Source of the DNA: Gordius sp. MW1
Lineage: Eukaryota > Nematomorpha > Gordioida > Gordea > Gordiidae
DNA: 64,000 nucleotides
Direction of reading: 5' to 3'
Assembly (NCBI GenBank): GCA_964036665.1
Contig: OZ038530.1
Coordinates: 1,612,001-1,676,000 of the forward strand
Position 1 is the first letter of the stretch, and the number at the start of each line of letters is the position of its first letter. Below the pieces are notes generated by a model. It was given only the letters and a program-made list of their open reading frames with translations. It was not told the DNA's origin and did not search any database. Shown here in pieces: positions 40,552-51,994 of this stretch. Both the position numbers and the translations under genes were made by a program.

Positions 40552-43500
40552 ACGGACGGACAACAAAAAGCGAGCCCATAAATTGCATAGCAATTAAAAA
40601 ATAAATAATTTGGCTTTAATTTGCTATCTAAGCATTATTTACGTTGGAAGGACGGACGGACAACGGACGGACACGGATGGTCACGGACGGTCACGGATGG
40701 TCACGGACGGTCACGGATAGTCACGGATGGCCACGGACGGTCACGGATGGTCACGGACGGTCACGGACGGTCACGGACGGTCACGGATAGTCACGGATGG
40801 TCACGGACGGTCACGGACGGTCACGTATGGTCACGGATGGTCACGGACGGACAACGGACGGACAACAAAAAGCGAGCCCATAAATTGCATAGCAATTAAA
40901 AAATAAATAATTTGGCTTTAATTTGATATCTATCTAAGCATTATTTAAGTTGGAAGGACAGACGGACAACGGACGGACACGGATAATCACGGACGGTCAC
41001 GGATGGTCACGGATGATCACGGAAGGACAACGGACGGACAACAAAAAGCGAGCCCATAAATTGCATAGCAATTAAAAAATAAATAATTTGGCTTTAATTT
41101 GCTATCTAAGCATTATTTACGTTGGAAGGACGGACGGACAACGGACGGACACGGATGGTCACGGACGGTCACGGACGGTCACGGATGGTCACGGACGGAC
41201 AACGGACGGACAACAAAAAGCGAGCCCATAAATTGCATAGCTATTAAAAAATTAATAATTTGGCTTTAATTTGCTATCTAAGCATTATTTAGGTTGGAAG
41301 GACGGACGGTCACGGACGGTCACGGACGGTCACGGGTGGTCACGGATGGTCACGGATGGTCACGGACGGTCACGGCTGATCACGGACTATCACGGATGGT
41401 CACGGATCGTCACGGACGGTCACGGATGGTCACGGACGGTCACGGATCGTCACGGACGGTCACGGATCGTCACGGACGATCACGGATCGTCACGGACGGT
41501 CACGGATCGTCACGGATAGTCACGGATCGTCACGGACGGTCACGGATCGTCACGGACGGTCACGGATGGTCACGGACGGTCATGGATGGTCACGGACGGT
41601 CACGGACGGTCACGGACGGTCACGGACGGTCACGGACGGTCACGGATGGTCACGGACTATCACGGATGGTCACGGACGGTTCCGGATAGTCACGGATGGT
41701 CTCGGACGGTCACGGATGGTCACGGATGGTCACGGACGGTCACGGATGGTCACGGATGGACAACAAAAAGCGAGCCCATAAATTGCATAGCAATTAAAAA
41801 TTAATAATTTGGCTTTAATTTTATATGTATCTAAGCATTATTTACGTTGGGCAAGACGGACGGACACGGACGGACAACAGACGGACAACAAAAAGCGAGC
41901 CCATAAATTGCATAGCAATTAAAAAATAAATAATTTGGCTTTAATTTGCTATCTAAGCATTATTTACGTTGGAAGGACGGACGGACAACGGACGGACACG
42001 GATGGTCACGGACGGTCACGGACGGTCACGGATGGTCACGGACGGACAACGGACGGACAACAAAAAGCGAGCCCATAAATTGCATAGCTATTAAAAAATT
42101 AATAATTTGGCTTTAATTTGCTATCTAAGCATTATTTAGGTTGGAAGGACGGACGGTCACGGACGGTCACGGGTGGTCACGGATGGTCACGGACGGTCAC
42201 GGCTGATCACGGACTATCACGGATGGTCACGGATCGTCACGGACGGTCACGGATCGTCACGGACGGTCACGGATCGTCACGGACGGTCACGGATCGTCAC
42301 GGACGGTCACGGATGGTCACGGACGGTCACGGACGGTCACGGACGGTCACGGATGGTCACGGACTATCACGGATGGTCACGGACGGTTCCGGATAGTCAC
42401 GGATGGTCTCGGACGGTCACGGATGGTCACGGATGGTCACGGACGGTCACGGATGGTCACGGATGGACAACAAAAAGCGAGCCCATAAATTGCATAGCAA
42501 TTAAAAATTAATAATTTGGCTTTAATTTGATATCTATCTAAGCATTATTTACGTTGGAAGGACGGACGGACAACGGACGGACACGGACGGTCACGGATGG
42601 TCACAGACGGTCACGGATAGTCACGGATGGTCACGGACGGTCACGGATGGTCACGCAATTAAAAAATAAATAATTTGGCTTTGATTTGATATCTATCTAA
42701 GCATTATTTACGTTGGAAGGACGGACGGACAACGGACGGACACGGACGGTCACGGATGGTTACGGACGGTCACGGATGGTCACGGACAGTCACGGATAGT
42801 CACGGATGGTCACGGACGGTCACGGACGGTCACAGTAGGTCACGGATGGTCACGGACGGTCACGGATGGTCAAGGACGGTCACGGATAGTCACGGATGGT
42901 CACGGACGGTCACGGAGGGTCACAGATGGTCACGGACGGACAACGGACGGACAACAAAAAGCGAGCCCATAAATTGCATAGCAATTAAAAAATAAATAAT
43001 TTGGCTTTAATTTGATATCTATCTAAGCATTATTTACGTTGGAAGGACAGACGGACAACGGACGGACACGGATAATCACGGACGGTCACGGATGGTCACG
43101 GATGGTCACGGACGGACAACGGACGGACAACAAAAAGCGAGCCCATAAATTGCATAGCAATTAAAAAATAAATAATTTGGCTTTAATTTGCTATCTAAGC
43201 ATTATTTACGTTGGAAGGACGGACGATCACGGACGGTCACGGATGGTCACGGACGGTCACGGACGGTCACGGCTGGTCACGGACTATCACGGATGGTCAC
43301 GGACGGTCACGGACGGTCACGGACGGTCACGGACGGTCACGGACGGTCACGGATTGTCAAGGACGGTCACGGATCGTCACGGATGGTCACGGACTATCAC
43401 GGATGGTCACGGACGGTCACGTATAGTCACGGATGGTCACGGACGGTCACGGATGGTCACGGACGGTCACGGATGGTCACGGATGGTCATGGACGGTCAC

Positions 43501-45643
43501 GGATGGTCACGGATGGTCAGGACGGACAACAAAAAGCGAGCCCATAAATTGCATAGCAATTAAAAAATAAATAATTTGGCTTTAATTTGATATCTATCTA
43601 AGCATTATTTACGTTGGAAAGACGGACGGACAACGGACGGACACGGACGGTCACGGATGGTCACGGATGGTCACGGACGGTCACGGATAGTCACGGATGG
43701 TATTAAAAAATAAATAATTTGGCTTTAATTTGATATCTATCTAAGCATTATTTACGTTGGAAGGACAGACGGACAACGGACGAACACGGATAATCATGGA
43801 CGGTCACGGATGGTCACGGATGGTCACGGACGGACAACGGACGGACAACAAAAAGCGAGCCCATAAATTGCATAGCAATTAAAAAATAAATAATTTGGCT
43901 TTAATTTGCTATCTAAGCATTATTTACGTTGGAAGGATGGACGGTCATGGATCGTCACGGACGGACAACGGACGGACAACAAAGAGCGAGCCCATAAATT
44001 GCATAGCAATTAAAAAATAAATAATTTGGCTTTAATTTGCTATCTAAGCATTTTTTACGTTGGAAGGACGGACGGTCACGGATGGTCACGGATTGTCACG
44101 GACGGTCACGTATGGTCACTGACGGTCACGGATGGTCACGGACGGTCACGGATGGTCACGGACGGTCACGGATGGTCACGGACGGTCACGGATAGTCACG
44201 GACGGTCACGGACGGTCACGGATGGTCACGGACGGTCACGCATGGTCACGGATGGTCACGGATGATCACGGACGGTCACGAACGGTCACGGAACGACACG
44301 GACGGACACGGACGGACAGGGACGGACACAAGCGAGCCCATATATTGCAGAGCAATTAAAAAATAAATCATTTTGGCTTTAATTTGATATGTATCTAAGC
44401 ATTATTTACGTTGGGCAGGACGGACGGACACGGACGGACAACAGACGGACAACAAAAAGCGAGCCCATAAATTGCATAGCAATTAAAAAATAAATCATTT
44501 GGCTTTAATTTGCTATCTAAGCATTATTTACGTTGGAAGGACGGACGGACAACGGACGGAGATGGTCATGGACGGTCACGGATGGTCAGGACGGTCACGG
44601 ATGGTCACGGACGGACAACGGACGGACAACAAAAAGCGATCCCATAAATTGCATAGCTATTAAAAAATTAATAATTTGGCTTTAATTTGCTATCTAAGCA
44701 TTATTTACGTTGGAAGGACGGACGGTCACGGACGGTCACGGGTGGTCACGGATGGTCACGGACGGTCATGGCTGATCACGGACTATCACGGATGGTCACG
44801 GATCGTCACGGACGGTCACGGATCGTCGCGGACGGTCACGGATCGTCACGGACGGTCACGGAGGACGGTGGATCGTCACGGACGGTCACGGATCGTCACG
44901 GACGGTCACGGATGGTCACGGACGGTCACGGACGCTCACGGACTATCACGGATAATCACGGACGGTCACGGATAGTCACGGATGGTCTCGGACGGTCACG
45001 GATGGTCACGGACGGTCACGGATGGTCACGGATGGACAACAAAAAGCGAGCCCATAAATTGTATAGCAATTAAAAATTAATAATTTGGCTTTAATTTGAT
45101 ATCTATCTAAGCATTATTTACGTTGGAAGGACGGACGGACAACGGACGGACGTGGACGGTCACGGATGGTCACGGACAGTCACGGATGGTCACAGACGGT
45201 CACGGATAGTCACGGATGGTCACGGACGGTCACGGACGGTCACGGACGGTCACGGATGGTCACGGACTCACAACGGACGGACAACAAAAAGCGAGCCCAT
45301 AAATTGTATAGCAATTAAAAAATAAATAATTTGGCTTTAATTTGATATCTATCTAAGCATTATTTACGTTGGAAAGACGGACGGACAACGGACAGACACG
45401 GATCATCACGGACGGTCACGGACGGTCACGGACAGTCACGGATGGTGACGGATGGTCACGGACGGACAACGGACGGACAACAAAAAGCAAGCCCATAAAT
45501 TGCATAGCAATTAAAAAATAAATAATTAGCTTTAATTTGATATCTATCTAAGCATTATTTACGTTGGGCACAACGGACAGACATGAACGGACACGGACGG
45601 ACACGGACGGTCACGGACGGACACGGACGGACAACTGACGGAC
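40552..45643 (+). repeat. 5.1-kb tandem duplication, copy 2
   Basis: Near-identical to 35450-40551. The only length change I found is loss of one 10-bp monomer in the long GGTCACGGAC run near 43300, after which the offset falls from 5102 to 5092 bp. Such similarity means a very recent duplication, ongoing homogenisation or an assembly duplication. Confidence 0.93.
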
Positions 45644-46055
45644 ACGGACGGACAACAAAAAGCGAGCCCATAAATTGCATAGCAATTAAAAAATAAATAA
45701 TTTGGCTTTCATTTGATATCTAAGCATTATTTACGTTGGAAGGAAGGACGGACGGGCAATGGACGGACACGGGCGGTTACGGACGGACAACGGACGGACA
45801 ACGGACGGACAACAAAAAGCGAGCCCATAAATTGCATAGCAATTAAAAATTAAATAATTTGGCTTTAATTTGATATCTCTAAGCATTATTTACGTTGGAA
45901 GGACGGACGGACAACGGACGGACACGTACGGTCACGGACGGACATGGACGGTCACGGATGGTTACGGACGGTCACGGACGGTCACGGATGGTCACGGACC
46001 GACAACGGACGGACAACAAAAAGCGAGCCCATAAATTGCATAGCAATTAAAAAAT
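45644..46055 (+). repeat. Last satellite cassettes before the transposon-rich edge
   Basis: Three diverged cassettes with short arrays. They contain a GGAAGGACGG variant near 45742 and shortened spacers. The final spacer stops at AATTAAAAAA and abuts the TE-S element start. Confidence 0.85.
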
Positions 46056-46270
46056 ACTCGGGGCCTTCGGCCCTCGTGGGAAGGGGGAGGGGAGAAGGGA
46101 AGGGGGGAAGGGAAGGGGGGAAGGGAAGGGGGAAAGGGAAGGGGGGAAGGGAAGGGGGGAAGAGAAGGGGGGACGACTCATTTATACTTCGTATAAATGT
46201 ATCATATTTGCTATGCAATTTATGGGCGAGAAAGGTGGGAAGGGGCGAGAATGCCTATAGGGGGGTATTA
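46056..46270 (+). repeat. ACTCGGG G-rich repeat, copy 1
   Basis: Left end of TE-S: hairpin GGGCC-TTC-GGCCC, a run of GGGAAGGG units, then GAGAATGCCTATAGGGGGG. Related fragments stand at 55246-55405 (+), within 59484-59669 (-) and at 62905-63110 (+), so this end also disperses separately. Confidence 0.85.
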
Positions 46271-46517
46271 AATGCCTAATGATTAATTAATTATTTATAC
46301 AAATTTTCCATTTATAGGCAAAATGTAATATAGGCAAGTGTTAGGGTTAGATTTAGTGTTTGCATCTAGTTGCGTATTACATTAGTTTTTATGGCCTTTA
46401 GTGATTATGGGTCTAACAAACATTATATTCTAAAACATCACAATGTTAAGAATTAGCAGAATTGTTGGGAGAAATTTTTTGATGAATTTGAACAATTTTT
46501 AATTAAAAAAATCAAAA

Positions 46518-47080
46518 ACTTGGCCAATGGTCATTTGTTCCATTGGTCAGTACCAACAGATACTCTATAAGTCAATGATAGCCAAAAGAACGGAAAAAAA
46601 ATTTTTGATGCTCACTTTGGCCAATGGTCATTTTTTTCCATTGGTCAGCAGCCAGCACACGGAGTGGATATAAATTCATAAGAGTAAAAAAAACGAAAAA
46701 AAAATTTTCGAATCACATTTTGGCCAATGGTCATTTTTTTCCATTGGTCAGCAGCCAGGACACGGTAAAAGTGGGTATAAATTCATAATAGTCAAAAAAA
46801 AACGAAAAAATTAATTTCGATTCACATTTTGGCCAATGGTCATTTTTTCCATCGGTCAGGAGCCAGCGGACGGCCAAAAAGTCATAATAGCAATGGTAGT
46901 AACAGGAACAATCATAATAGTCAAAAAAAACGAAAAAATAAACTCGGATTCACATTTTGGCCAATGGTCATTTTTTTCATTGGTCAGCAGCCAGCGGACG
47001 GCCAAAAAGTCTTATTATCAATGATAGTAACAAGAACAATCATAAGAGTCAAAAAAAACTCCGGGATTCTAACCCAAAAA
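46518..47080 (+). repeat. Five tandem units with a CCAATGG/CCATTGG hairpin
   Basis: Units begin near 46520, 46616, 46718, 46827 and 46955. Each opens with TGGCCAATGGTCA, a T-run and CCATTGGTCAG, giving a 7-bp stem. Units 2-5 then have a GGAGCCAG or CAGCCAG segment and an A-rich tail with CGAAAAA. Units 4 and 5 are about 128 bp; the earlier ones are about 96-109 bp. The mirror set lies at about 58490-59235. Confidence 0.85.
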
Positions 47081-47101
47081 CTAGTTAAATTGCATTGCAA
47101 T

Positions 47102-47425
47102 TAAAAGTAAACAACTTTTATTTATGTATATTAAATAATAAAATGAAACAATAATAGAACAAGCGGACGGCCAAAAAGTCATATTATCAATGGTAGTAAC
47201 AGGAAAAATATATTAATTTAATTTAAAAAATAAAAAAAAAATTTGCCCTCTCCGGGAATCGAACCAGCAATTCAGAACGTTCGCCGGGGTTCGCCCCCAC
47301 ATTAATAGAGCCCTAGGCTTTTGTAGGGGCACAGGGACCCATATCAGTAGAGGCATAGGCCCAGTGGAGGGCATAGGGTAATTATAGCAATTAATATCAA
47401 TGTTACCCAATTCAAAAACGAATAG
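47102..47425 (-). mobile_element. Copy 1-specific insertion with tRNA-like core (possible SINE)
   Basis: About 324 bp present in TE-S copy 1 but missing from copy 2, where flanking sequences join directly. It holds a partial CCAATGG-type unit and, on the minus strand, a Pol III B-box-like GGTTCGATTCC at 47255-47265. Upstream of that is a weak A-box-like stretch at about 47296-47313, and downstream a T-run at 47232-47240 that could terminate Pol III. The T-arm stem pairs only 3 of 5 positions and no acceptor stem was found, so this is not a functional tRNA. A tRNA-derived SINE fragment is the leading reading, with moderate doubt. Confidence 0.4.
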
Positions 47426-47649
47426 ATATACTTATGAATTAATTTAACGTAGCAATTAAAACCCGACCCCGCCCGAAAGCGAGGGAGATAGAGATGAAGG
47501 GTGGGGCACCTCTTATGCATTAATTTAAAAAATAACACAGCGAGGGAGATAGAGATGAGGGGTGGGGCACCTCTTTCTCATGCATTAATTTAAAAAATCG
47601 ATAACCTAATATACCCAATGCAAATAGATAGGGAGGGTAACGGACGGAC

Positions 47650-48451
47650 TAGAGGTGTGCACGGATCAAATTTTCGTGATCCGATCCGATCCGAGGGGTT
47701 TTTGGAAAATTTTATATCCATCCGATCCGATCCGAGTTTTTTAAAATCTAAATCCGATCCGATCCGATCCGAGTTTTTTAAAATCTAAATACGATCCGAT
47801 CCGATCCGATCCGAAATTTTTAAATTAAAATTTTACGACAAGAACTTTTTATTGATGATTAAATTCAAAATACATAAAAATAAGGTAAGCAATTTTAATA
47901 GACCTGAAATAAATATAAAATTTTATTTGACTAATTCCATATTATCCTATAAAAATAATAAAGAATCTTAATTTTCTGGTTTAATTCGGGGAAAGGAGCT
48001 ACGCGTGTGCCTTAAGGAAAGGGGAGATTGTGATTGATAATTTTCGGAGTTGAGTTAAGATAGAAAGAGATGCGTGTGCTAAAAAGGAAACGGAAGATGC
48101 TGATTTATCATTGACACTAGCTTCTTTCTCGCCAAACAAGAAAGTCTAGCTAGGGAAAAACGCTAGGGAAATACTGATAAATATATTAGGGTAAGTAAGG
48201 TGAGAGGTGGTATTGGGCATCAAAAATGGTAAAAGAATGCAAAGATAATTAACTAAAAATAATTAATTTAATTAATTAGAACTTATTATTGTTTATTTTA
48301 AATTTGAAAATCCGATCCGATCCGACTAAAATAAAATGTTGATCCGATCCGATCCGACTTCCAAAATTAAAATGTTGATCCGATTCGTCCGAATCCGAGT
48401 TCGGACGGATCGGATCGGATGTCGGATCGGATTGATCCGTGCACACCTCTA
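47650..48451. mobile_element. 802-bp MITE with hAT-like ends
   Basis: Terminal inverted repeats TAGAGGTGTGCACGGATC and its complement, flanked on both sides by GGACGGAC, an 8-bp direct repeat. Ends of the form YAGRGGTG and 8-bp target duplications are typical of the hAT superfamily. Subterminal clusters of GATCC pentamers lie in both ends. The interior is AT-rich, without a credible reading frame. One caution: the target is itself a (GGAC)n tract, so the duplication could be partly coincidental. Confidence 0.8.
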
Positions 48452-48535
48452 GGACGGACAACGGACGGATAACGGACGGACGGACGACGGACGGACGGAC
48501 AACCAAAAACGAGCCCATAAATTGCATAGCAATTA

Positions 48536-49981
48536 ATAAATAATTTGGCTTTAATTTGATATCTATCTAAGCATTATTTACGTTGGAAGGACGGACGGAC
48601 AACGGACGGACACGGATGGTCACGGATGGTCACGGACAGTCACGGATGGTCACGGACGGTCACGGATGGTCACGGACGGACAACGGACGGACAACAAAAA
48701 GCGAGCCCATAAATAGCATAGCAATTAAAAAATAAATAATTTGGCTTTAATTTGATATCTATCTAAGCATTATTTACGTTGGAAGGACAGACAACGGGCG
48801 GGCACGGACGGTCACGGATGGTCATGGATGGTCATGGACAGTCACGGATTGTCACGGACGGTCACGGGCGGTCATGGACGGTCAGGGACGGTCACGGCTG
48901 GTCACGGACTATCACGGATGGTCACGGACGGTCACGGATAGTCAGGGACTGTCACGGACGGTCACGGATGGTCACGGACGGTAACGGATGGTCACGGACG
49001 GACAACGGACGGACAACAAAAAGCGAGCCCATAAATTGCATAGCAATTAAAAATAAATAATTTGGCTTTAATTCGATATCTATCTAAGCATTATTTACGT
49101 TGGAAGGACGGACGGACACGGATGGTCACGGACGGTCACGGATGGTCACGGACGGACAACGGACCGACAACAAAAAGCGAGCCCATAAATTGCATAGCAA
49201 TTAAAAAATAAATATTTTGGCTTTACTTGCTATCTAAGCATTATTTACGTTGGAAGGACGGACGGTCACGGACGGTCACGGATGGTCACGGACGGTCACG
49301 GACGGTCACGGACGGTCACGGACGGTCACGGACGGTCACAGTCACGGATAGTCACGGATGGTCACGGATGGTCACGGATAGTCACGGATGGTCACGGATG
49401 GTCACGGATGGTCAAGGACGATCACGGACGGTCACAAATGGTCATGGACGGTCACGGACGGTCACGGACGGTCACGGATCGTCACGGATGGTCACGGACT
49501 ATCACGGATGGTCACGGACGGTCACGGATGGTCACGGACGGTCACGGATGGTTACGGACGGTCACGGATGGTCACGGACGGACAACGGACGGACAACAAA
49601 AAGCGAGCCCATAAATTGCATAGCAATTAAAAAATAAATAATTTGGCTTTAATTTGATATCTATCTAAGCATTATTTACGTTGGAAGGACGGACGGACAA
49701 CGGACGGACACGGATAGTCACGGACGGTCACGGACGGTCACGGATGGTCACGGACGGTCACGGATGGTCACGGACGGTCACGGATGGTCACGGACGGTCA
49801 CGGATGGTCACGGACGGTCACGGACGGACAACGGACGGACAACAAAAAGCGAGCCCATAAATTGCATAGCAATTAAAAAATAAATAATTTAGCTTTAATT
49901 TGATATCTATCTAAGCATTATTTACGTTGGAAGGACGGACGGACAACGGGCGGTCACGGACGGTCACGGATGGTCATGGAC
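48536..49981 (+). repeat. Forward satellite between TE-S and the foldback element
   Basis: Resumes at ATAAATAATTTGGC directly after the TE-S end. Cassettes are diverged, with GGTCATGG, GGTCAGGG and GGGCGG monomer variants near 48790-48960 and an array with phase slip CGGTCACAGTCACGG near 49335. It ends inside an array at the foldback element. Confidence 0.92.
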
Positions 49982-50261
49982 GTGTTGTTAATCTGCTAAA
50001 TGGGTTCTGCTGGTATAGTGCTAAACCTGGTAATAGGCACATATCTCCTACCATTACCATCATTATTAAGCAGCACATGCTGCTTAATAACCCGGTTGCT
50101 ATCACTGGCAACCATGGTTGCTTGGTTGTAAGAGATGTAAGTAACCGGGCATTTGGCAGATAGGATTGATATAACCGTGGTATTGAGCAGGCTCGTTTTA
50201 AACTAAACATGGTTTTTAGCAAATTCAATTTTAGCTTACTATTAGAGTTGGTAGCTGCCAT
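49974..50261 (-). CDS. Hypothetical 95-residue frame in left foldback arm
   Basis: An open frame starting MAATNSNSKLK within the left arm. Its first 62 residues match the frame in the right arm at 51731-51994 except for one L/F change. The arms are near-identical as DNA, so matching frames are expected and do not show selection. The C-terminal part diverges and runs a few bases past the element boundary into satellite. I recognise no domain, and the basic serine/leucine-rich composition is uninformative. A chance frame is the simplest reading; an element-encoded small protein is possible. Confidence 0.15.
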   Translation of the reverse strand: MAATNSNSKLKLNLLKTMFSLKRACSIPRLYQSYLPNARLLTSLTTKQPWLPVIATGLLSSMCCLIMMVMVGDMCLLPGLALYQQNPFSRLTTRP

Positions 50262-50349
50262 ATAATGCTAATCAATATTTTTCAATCATATATTAATCCA
50301 AAAATGGTGATTAAAAAATTTAAATATATTATAAATTTGTCCCGTTATT

Positions 50350-51029
50350 TTGCCCCCCCCCCTAATTTTTTATCCTCTTTCTCACCAGGGGGGAGGGGGG
50401 GGGGGGGGGGGGGTGTTTTGCCCCCCCCCCTAATTTTTTATCCTCTTTCTCACCAGGGGGGGGGGGTGTTTTGCCCCCCCCCTAATTTTTTATCCTCTTT
50501 CTTACCAGGGGTGAGGGGGGGGGGGGGTGTTTTGCCCCCCCCCCCTTATTTTTTATCCTCTTTTTGACGAGAGGGGAGGGGGGGGGGTGTTGCCCCCCCC
50601 CTTATTTTTTATCCTCTTTCTCACCAGGGGGGGGGGGGTGTTTTGCCCCCCCCCCTTATTTTTTATCCTCTTTTTGACGAGAGGGGAGGGGGAGGGGTGT
50701 GTTGCCCCCCCCCCCTTATTTTTTATCCTCTTTCTCACCAGGGGGGGGGGGGTGTTTTGCCCCCCCCCCTTATTTTTTATCCTCTTTCTCACTAGGGGGG
50801 AGGGGGGGGTGTTTTGCCCCCCCCCCTAATTTTTTATCCTTATTTTGACCAGAGGGGAGGGGGGGTGTTTTGCCCCCCCCCCCACTATTTTTTAGGCTTT
50901 TTCTCACCAGGGGGGAGGGGGGGGGGGTGTTTTGCCCCCCCCTTATTTTTTAGGCTTTTTCTCACCAGGGGGTAGGGGGGGTGTTTTGCCCCCCCCCCTT
51001 TATTTTTTTATCCTCTTTCTCACCAGGGG
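50350..51029 (+). repeat. Left G/C-tract subrepeat array of the foldback element
   Basis: About 11 units. Each has a C-run, TTATTTTTTATCCTCTTTCT or a relative, CACCAGGGG, a G-run and GTGTTTTG. The G-run and the next C-run pair around GTGTTTTG, so each unit is itself a hairpin, and G-runs of 7-17 could form quadruplexes. Some units carry a TTTTTGACGAGAGGGG variant. Confidence 0.9.
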
Positions 51030-51030
51030 C

Positions 51031-51645
51031 CCCCTGGTGAGAAAGAGGATAAAAAATAAGGGGGGGGGGCAAAACACCCCCCCTACCCCCTGGTGAGAAA
51101 TAGGATAAAAAATTAGGGGGGGGGGCAAAACACCCCCCCCCCCTGGTGAGAAAGAGGATAAAAAATAAGGGGGGGGGGCAAAACACCCCCCCCCCTCCCC
51201 CCCTGGTAAGAAAGAACGTAAAAAATTAGGGGGGGGGGCAAAACACCCCCCCCTCCCCTCTCGTCAAAAAGAGGATAAAAAATAAGGGGGGGGGCAAAAC
51301 ACCCCCCCTACCCCCTGGTGAGAAATAGGATAAAAAATTAGGGGGGGGCAAAACACCCCCCTCCCCCCTGGTGAGAAAGAGGATAAAAAATAAGGGGGGG
51401 GGGGGCAAAACACCCCCCCCCCCTCCCCCCCTGGTAAGAAAGAACGTAAAAAATTAGGGGGGGGGGGCAAAACACCCCCCCCCCCGCCCTGGTGAGAAAG
51501 AGGATAAAAAATAAGGGGGGGGGCAAAACACCCCCCCCCCCCTACCCCCTGGTGAGAAAGAGGATAAAAAATTAGGGGGGGGGCAAAACACCCCCCCCCC
51601 CCCCCTGGTGAGAAAGAGGATAAAAAATTAGGGGGGGGGCAAAAT
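51031..51645 (-). repeat. Right G/C-tract subrepeat array of the foldback element
   Basis: Inverted counterpart of the left array with about 10-11 units, including a GGTAAGAAAGAACGT variant near 51210 and 51434 that I did not find in the left arm. Unit order is not an exact mirror, so the arms have shuffled or gained units since the palindrome formed. Confidence 0.9.
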
Positions 51646-51730
51646 AACGGGACAAATTTATAATATATTTAAATTTTTTAATCACCATTTTTGTATTAAT
51701 AAATGATTGAAAAATATTGATTAGCTTTAT

Positions 51731-51994
51731 ATGGCAGCTACCAACTCTAATAGTAAGCTAAAATTCAATTTGCTAAAAACCATGTTTAGTTTAAAACGAG
51801 CCTGCTCAATACCACGGTTATATCAATCCTATCTGCCAAATGCCCGGTTACTTACATCTCTTACAACCAAGCAACCATGGTTGCCAGTGATAGCAACCGG
51901 GTTATTAAGCAGCATGATGCTGGTTATGATGATGGTAATGGGCGAGATGTATGCTACTACCATAGGTTATGGTAGTAGCATTTTGGCATTTTAA
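51731..51994 (+). CDS. Hypothetical 87-residue frame in right foldback arm
   Basis: Mirror-arm partner of the frame at 49974-50261, with the same start codon context and the same first 62 residues except one. After residue 62 it becomes methionine-rich and ends just inside the element terminus. No family is recognised, and no start-site or splice evidence is visible. It is listed only because the frame is kept open in both arms, which is weak evidence given their DNA identity. Confidence 0.15.
   Translation: MAATNSNSKLKFNLLKTMFSLKRACSIPRLYQSYLPNARLLTSLTTKQPWLPVIATGLLSSMMLVMMMVMGEMYATTIGYGSSILAF
51951..51981. other. Terminal hairpin in right foldback end
   Basis: Perfect 14-bp stem ATGCTACTACCATA with a GGT loop, ending 19 bp inside the right terminus. 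The left end lacks it, so the element's two ends are distinguishable. Confidence 0.85.

Larger units (their letters stand above)
46056..48535 (+). mobile_element. TE-S element copy 1 (host of a MITE insertion)
   Basis: Begins ACTCGGGGCCTTCGGCCC, followed by GGGAAGG tracts, a hairpin ATTTATAC-TTC-GTATAAAT, and TTGCTATGCAATTTATGGGC. It continues through five CCAATGG hairpin units, a GAGGGAGATAGAGATG duplicated segment and a (GGAC)n stretch, and ends in CGAGCCCATAA and AATTGCATAGCAATTA. The same order occurs inverted at 58174-59669. Without the 802-bp MITE and its 8-bp duplication it is about 1.67 kb, of which about 0.32 kb is absent from copy 2. The start contains the end motif in inverse orientation, so the element has subterminal inverted repeats. 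No coding capacity was seen, so it is non-autonomous and of uncertain class. Confidence 0.75.

Noticed and set aside
46180-46215. loxP-like string TATACTTCGTATAAATGTAT in the G-rich repeats
   Set aside because: Only a partial match. It is explained by a local 8-bp stem ATTTATAC-TTC-GTATAAAT; no second 13-bp arm or recombinase is present.
45982-46279. Gly/Arg/Lys-rich frame and its Pro-rich complement
   Set aside because: Translation of GGGAAGG tracts running from satellite into TE-S, with the reading dictated by low complexity. The same peptide appended to the hAT frame near 59486-59669 is read-through into TE-S.
47240-47330. Functional tRNA gene
   Set aside because: A B-box is present, but the T-arm pairs poorly and no acceptor or anticodon arm could be built. 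Kept only as a tRNA-like/SINE-like insertion.
47213-47538. Minus-strand frames of 64-65 codons around the tRNA-like region
   Set aside because: Short, without domains, and overlapping non-coding repeat structure.
50265-51526. Proline/phenylalanine-rich frames (CPPP, FFILFLTRG repeats) in the foldback element
   Set aside because: Translations of C/G runs and the subrepeat on both strands. Homopolymer lengths vary freely, so no frame is conserved.
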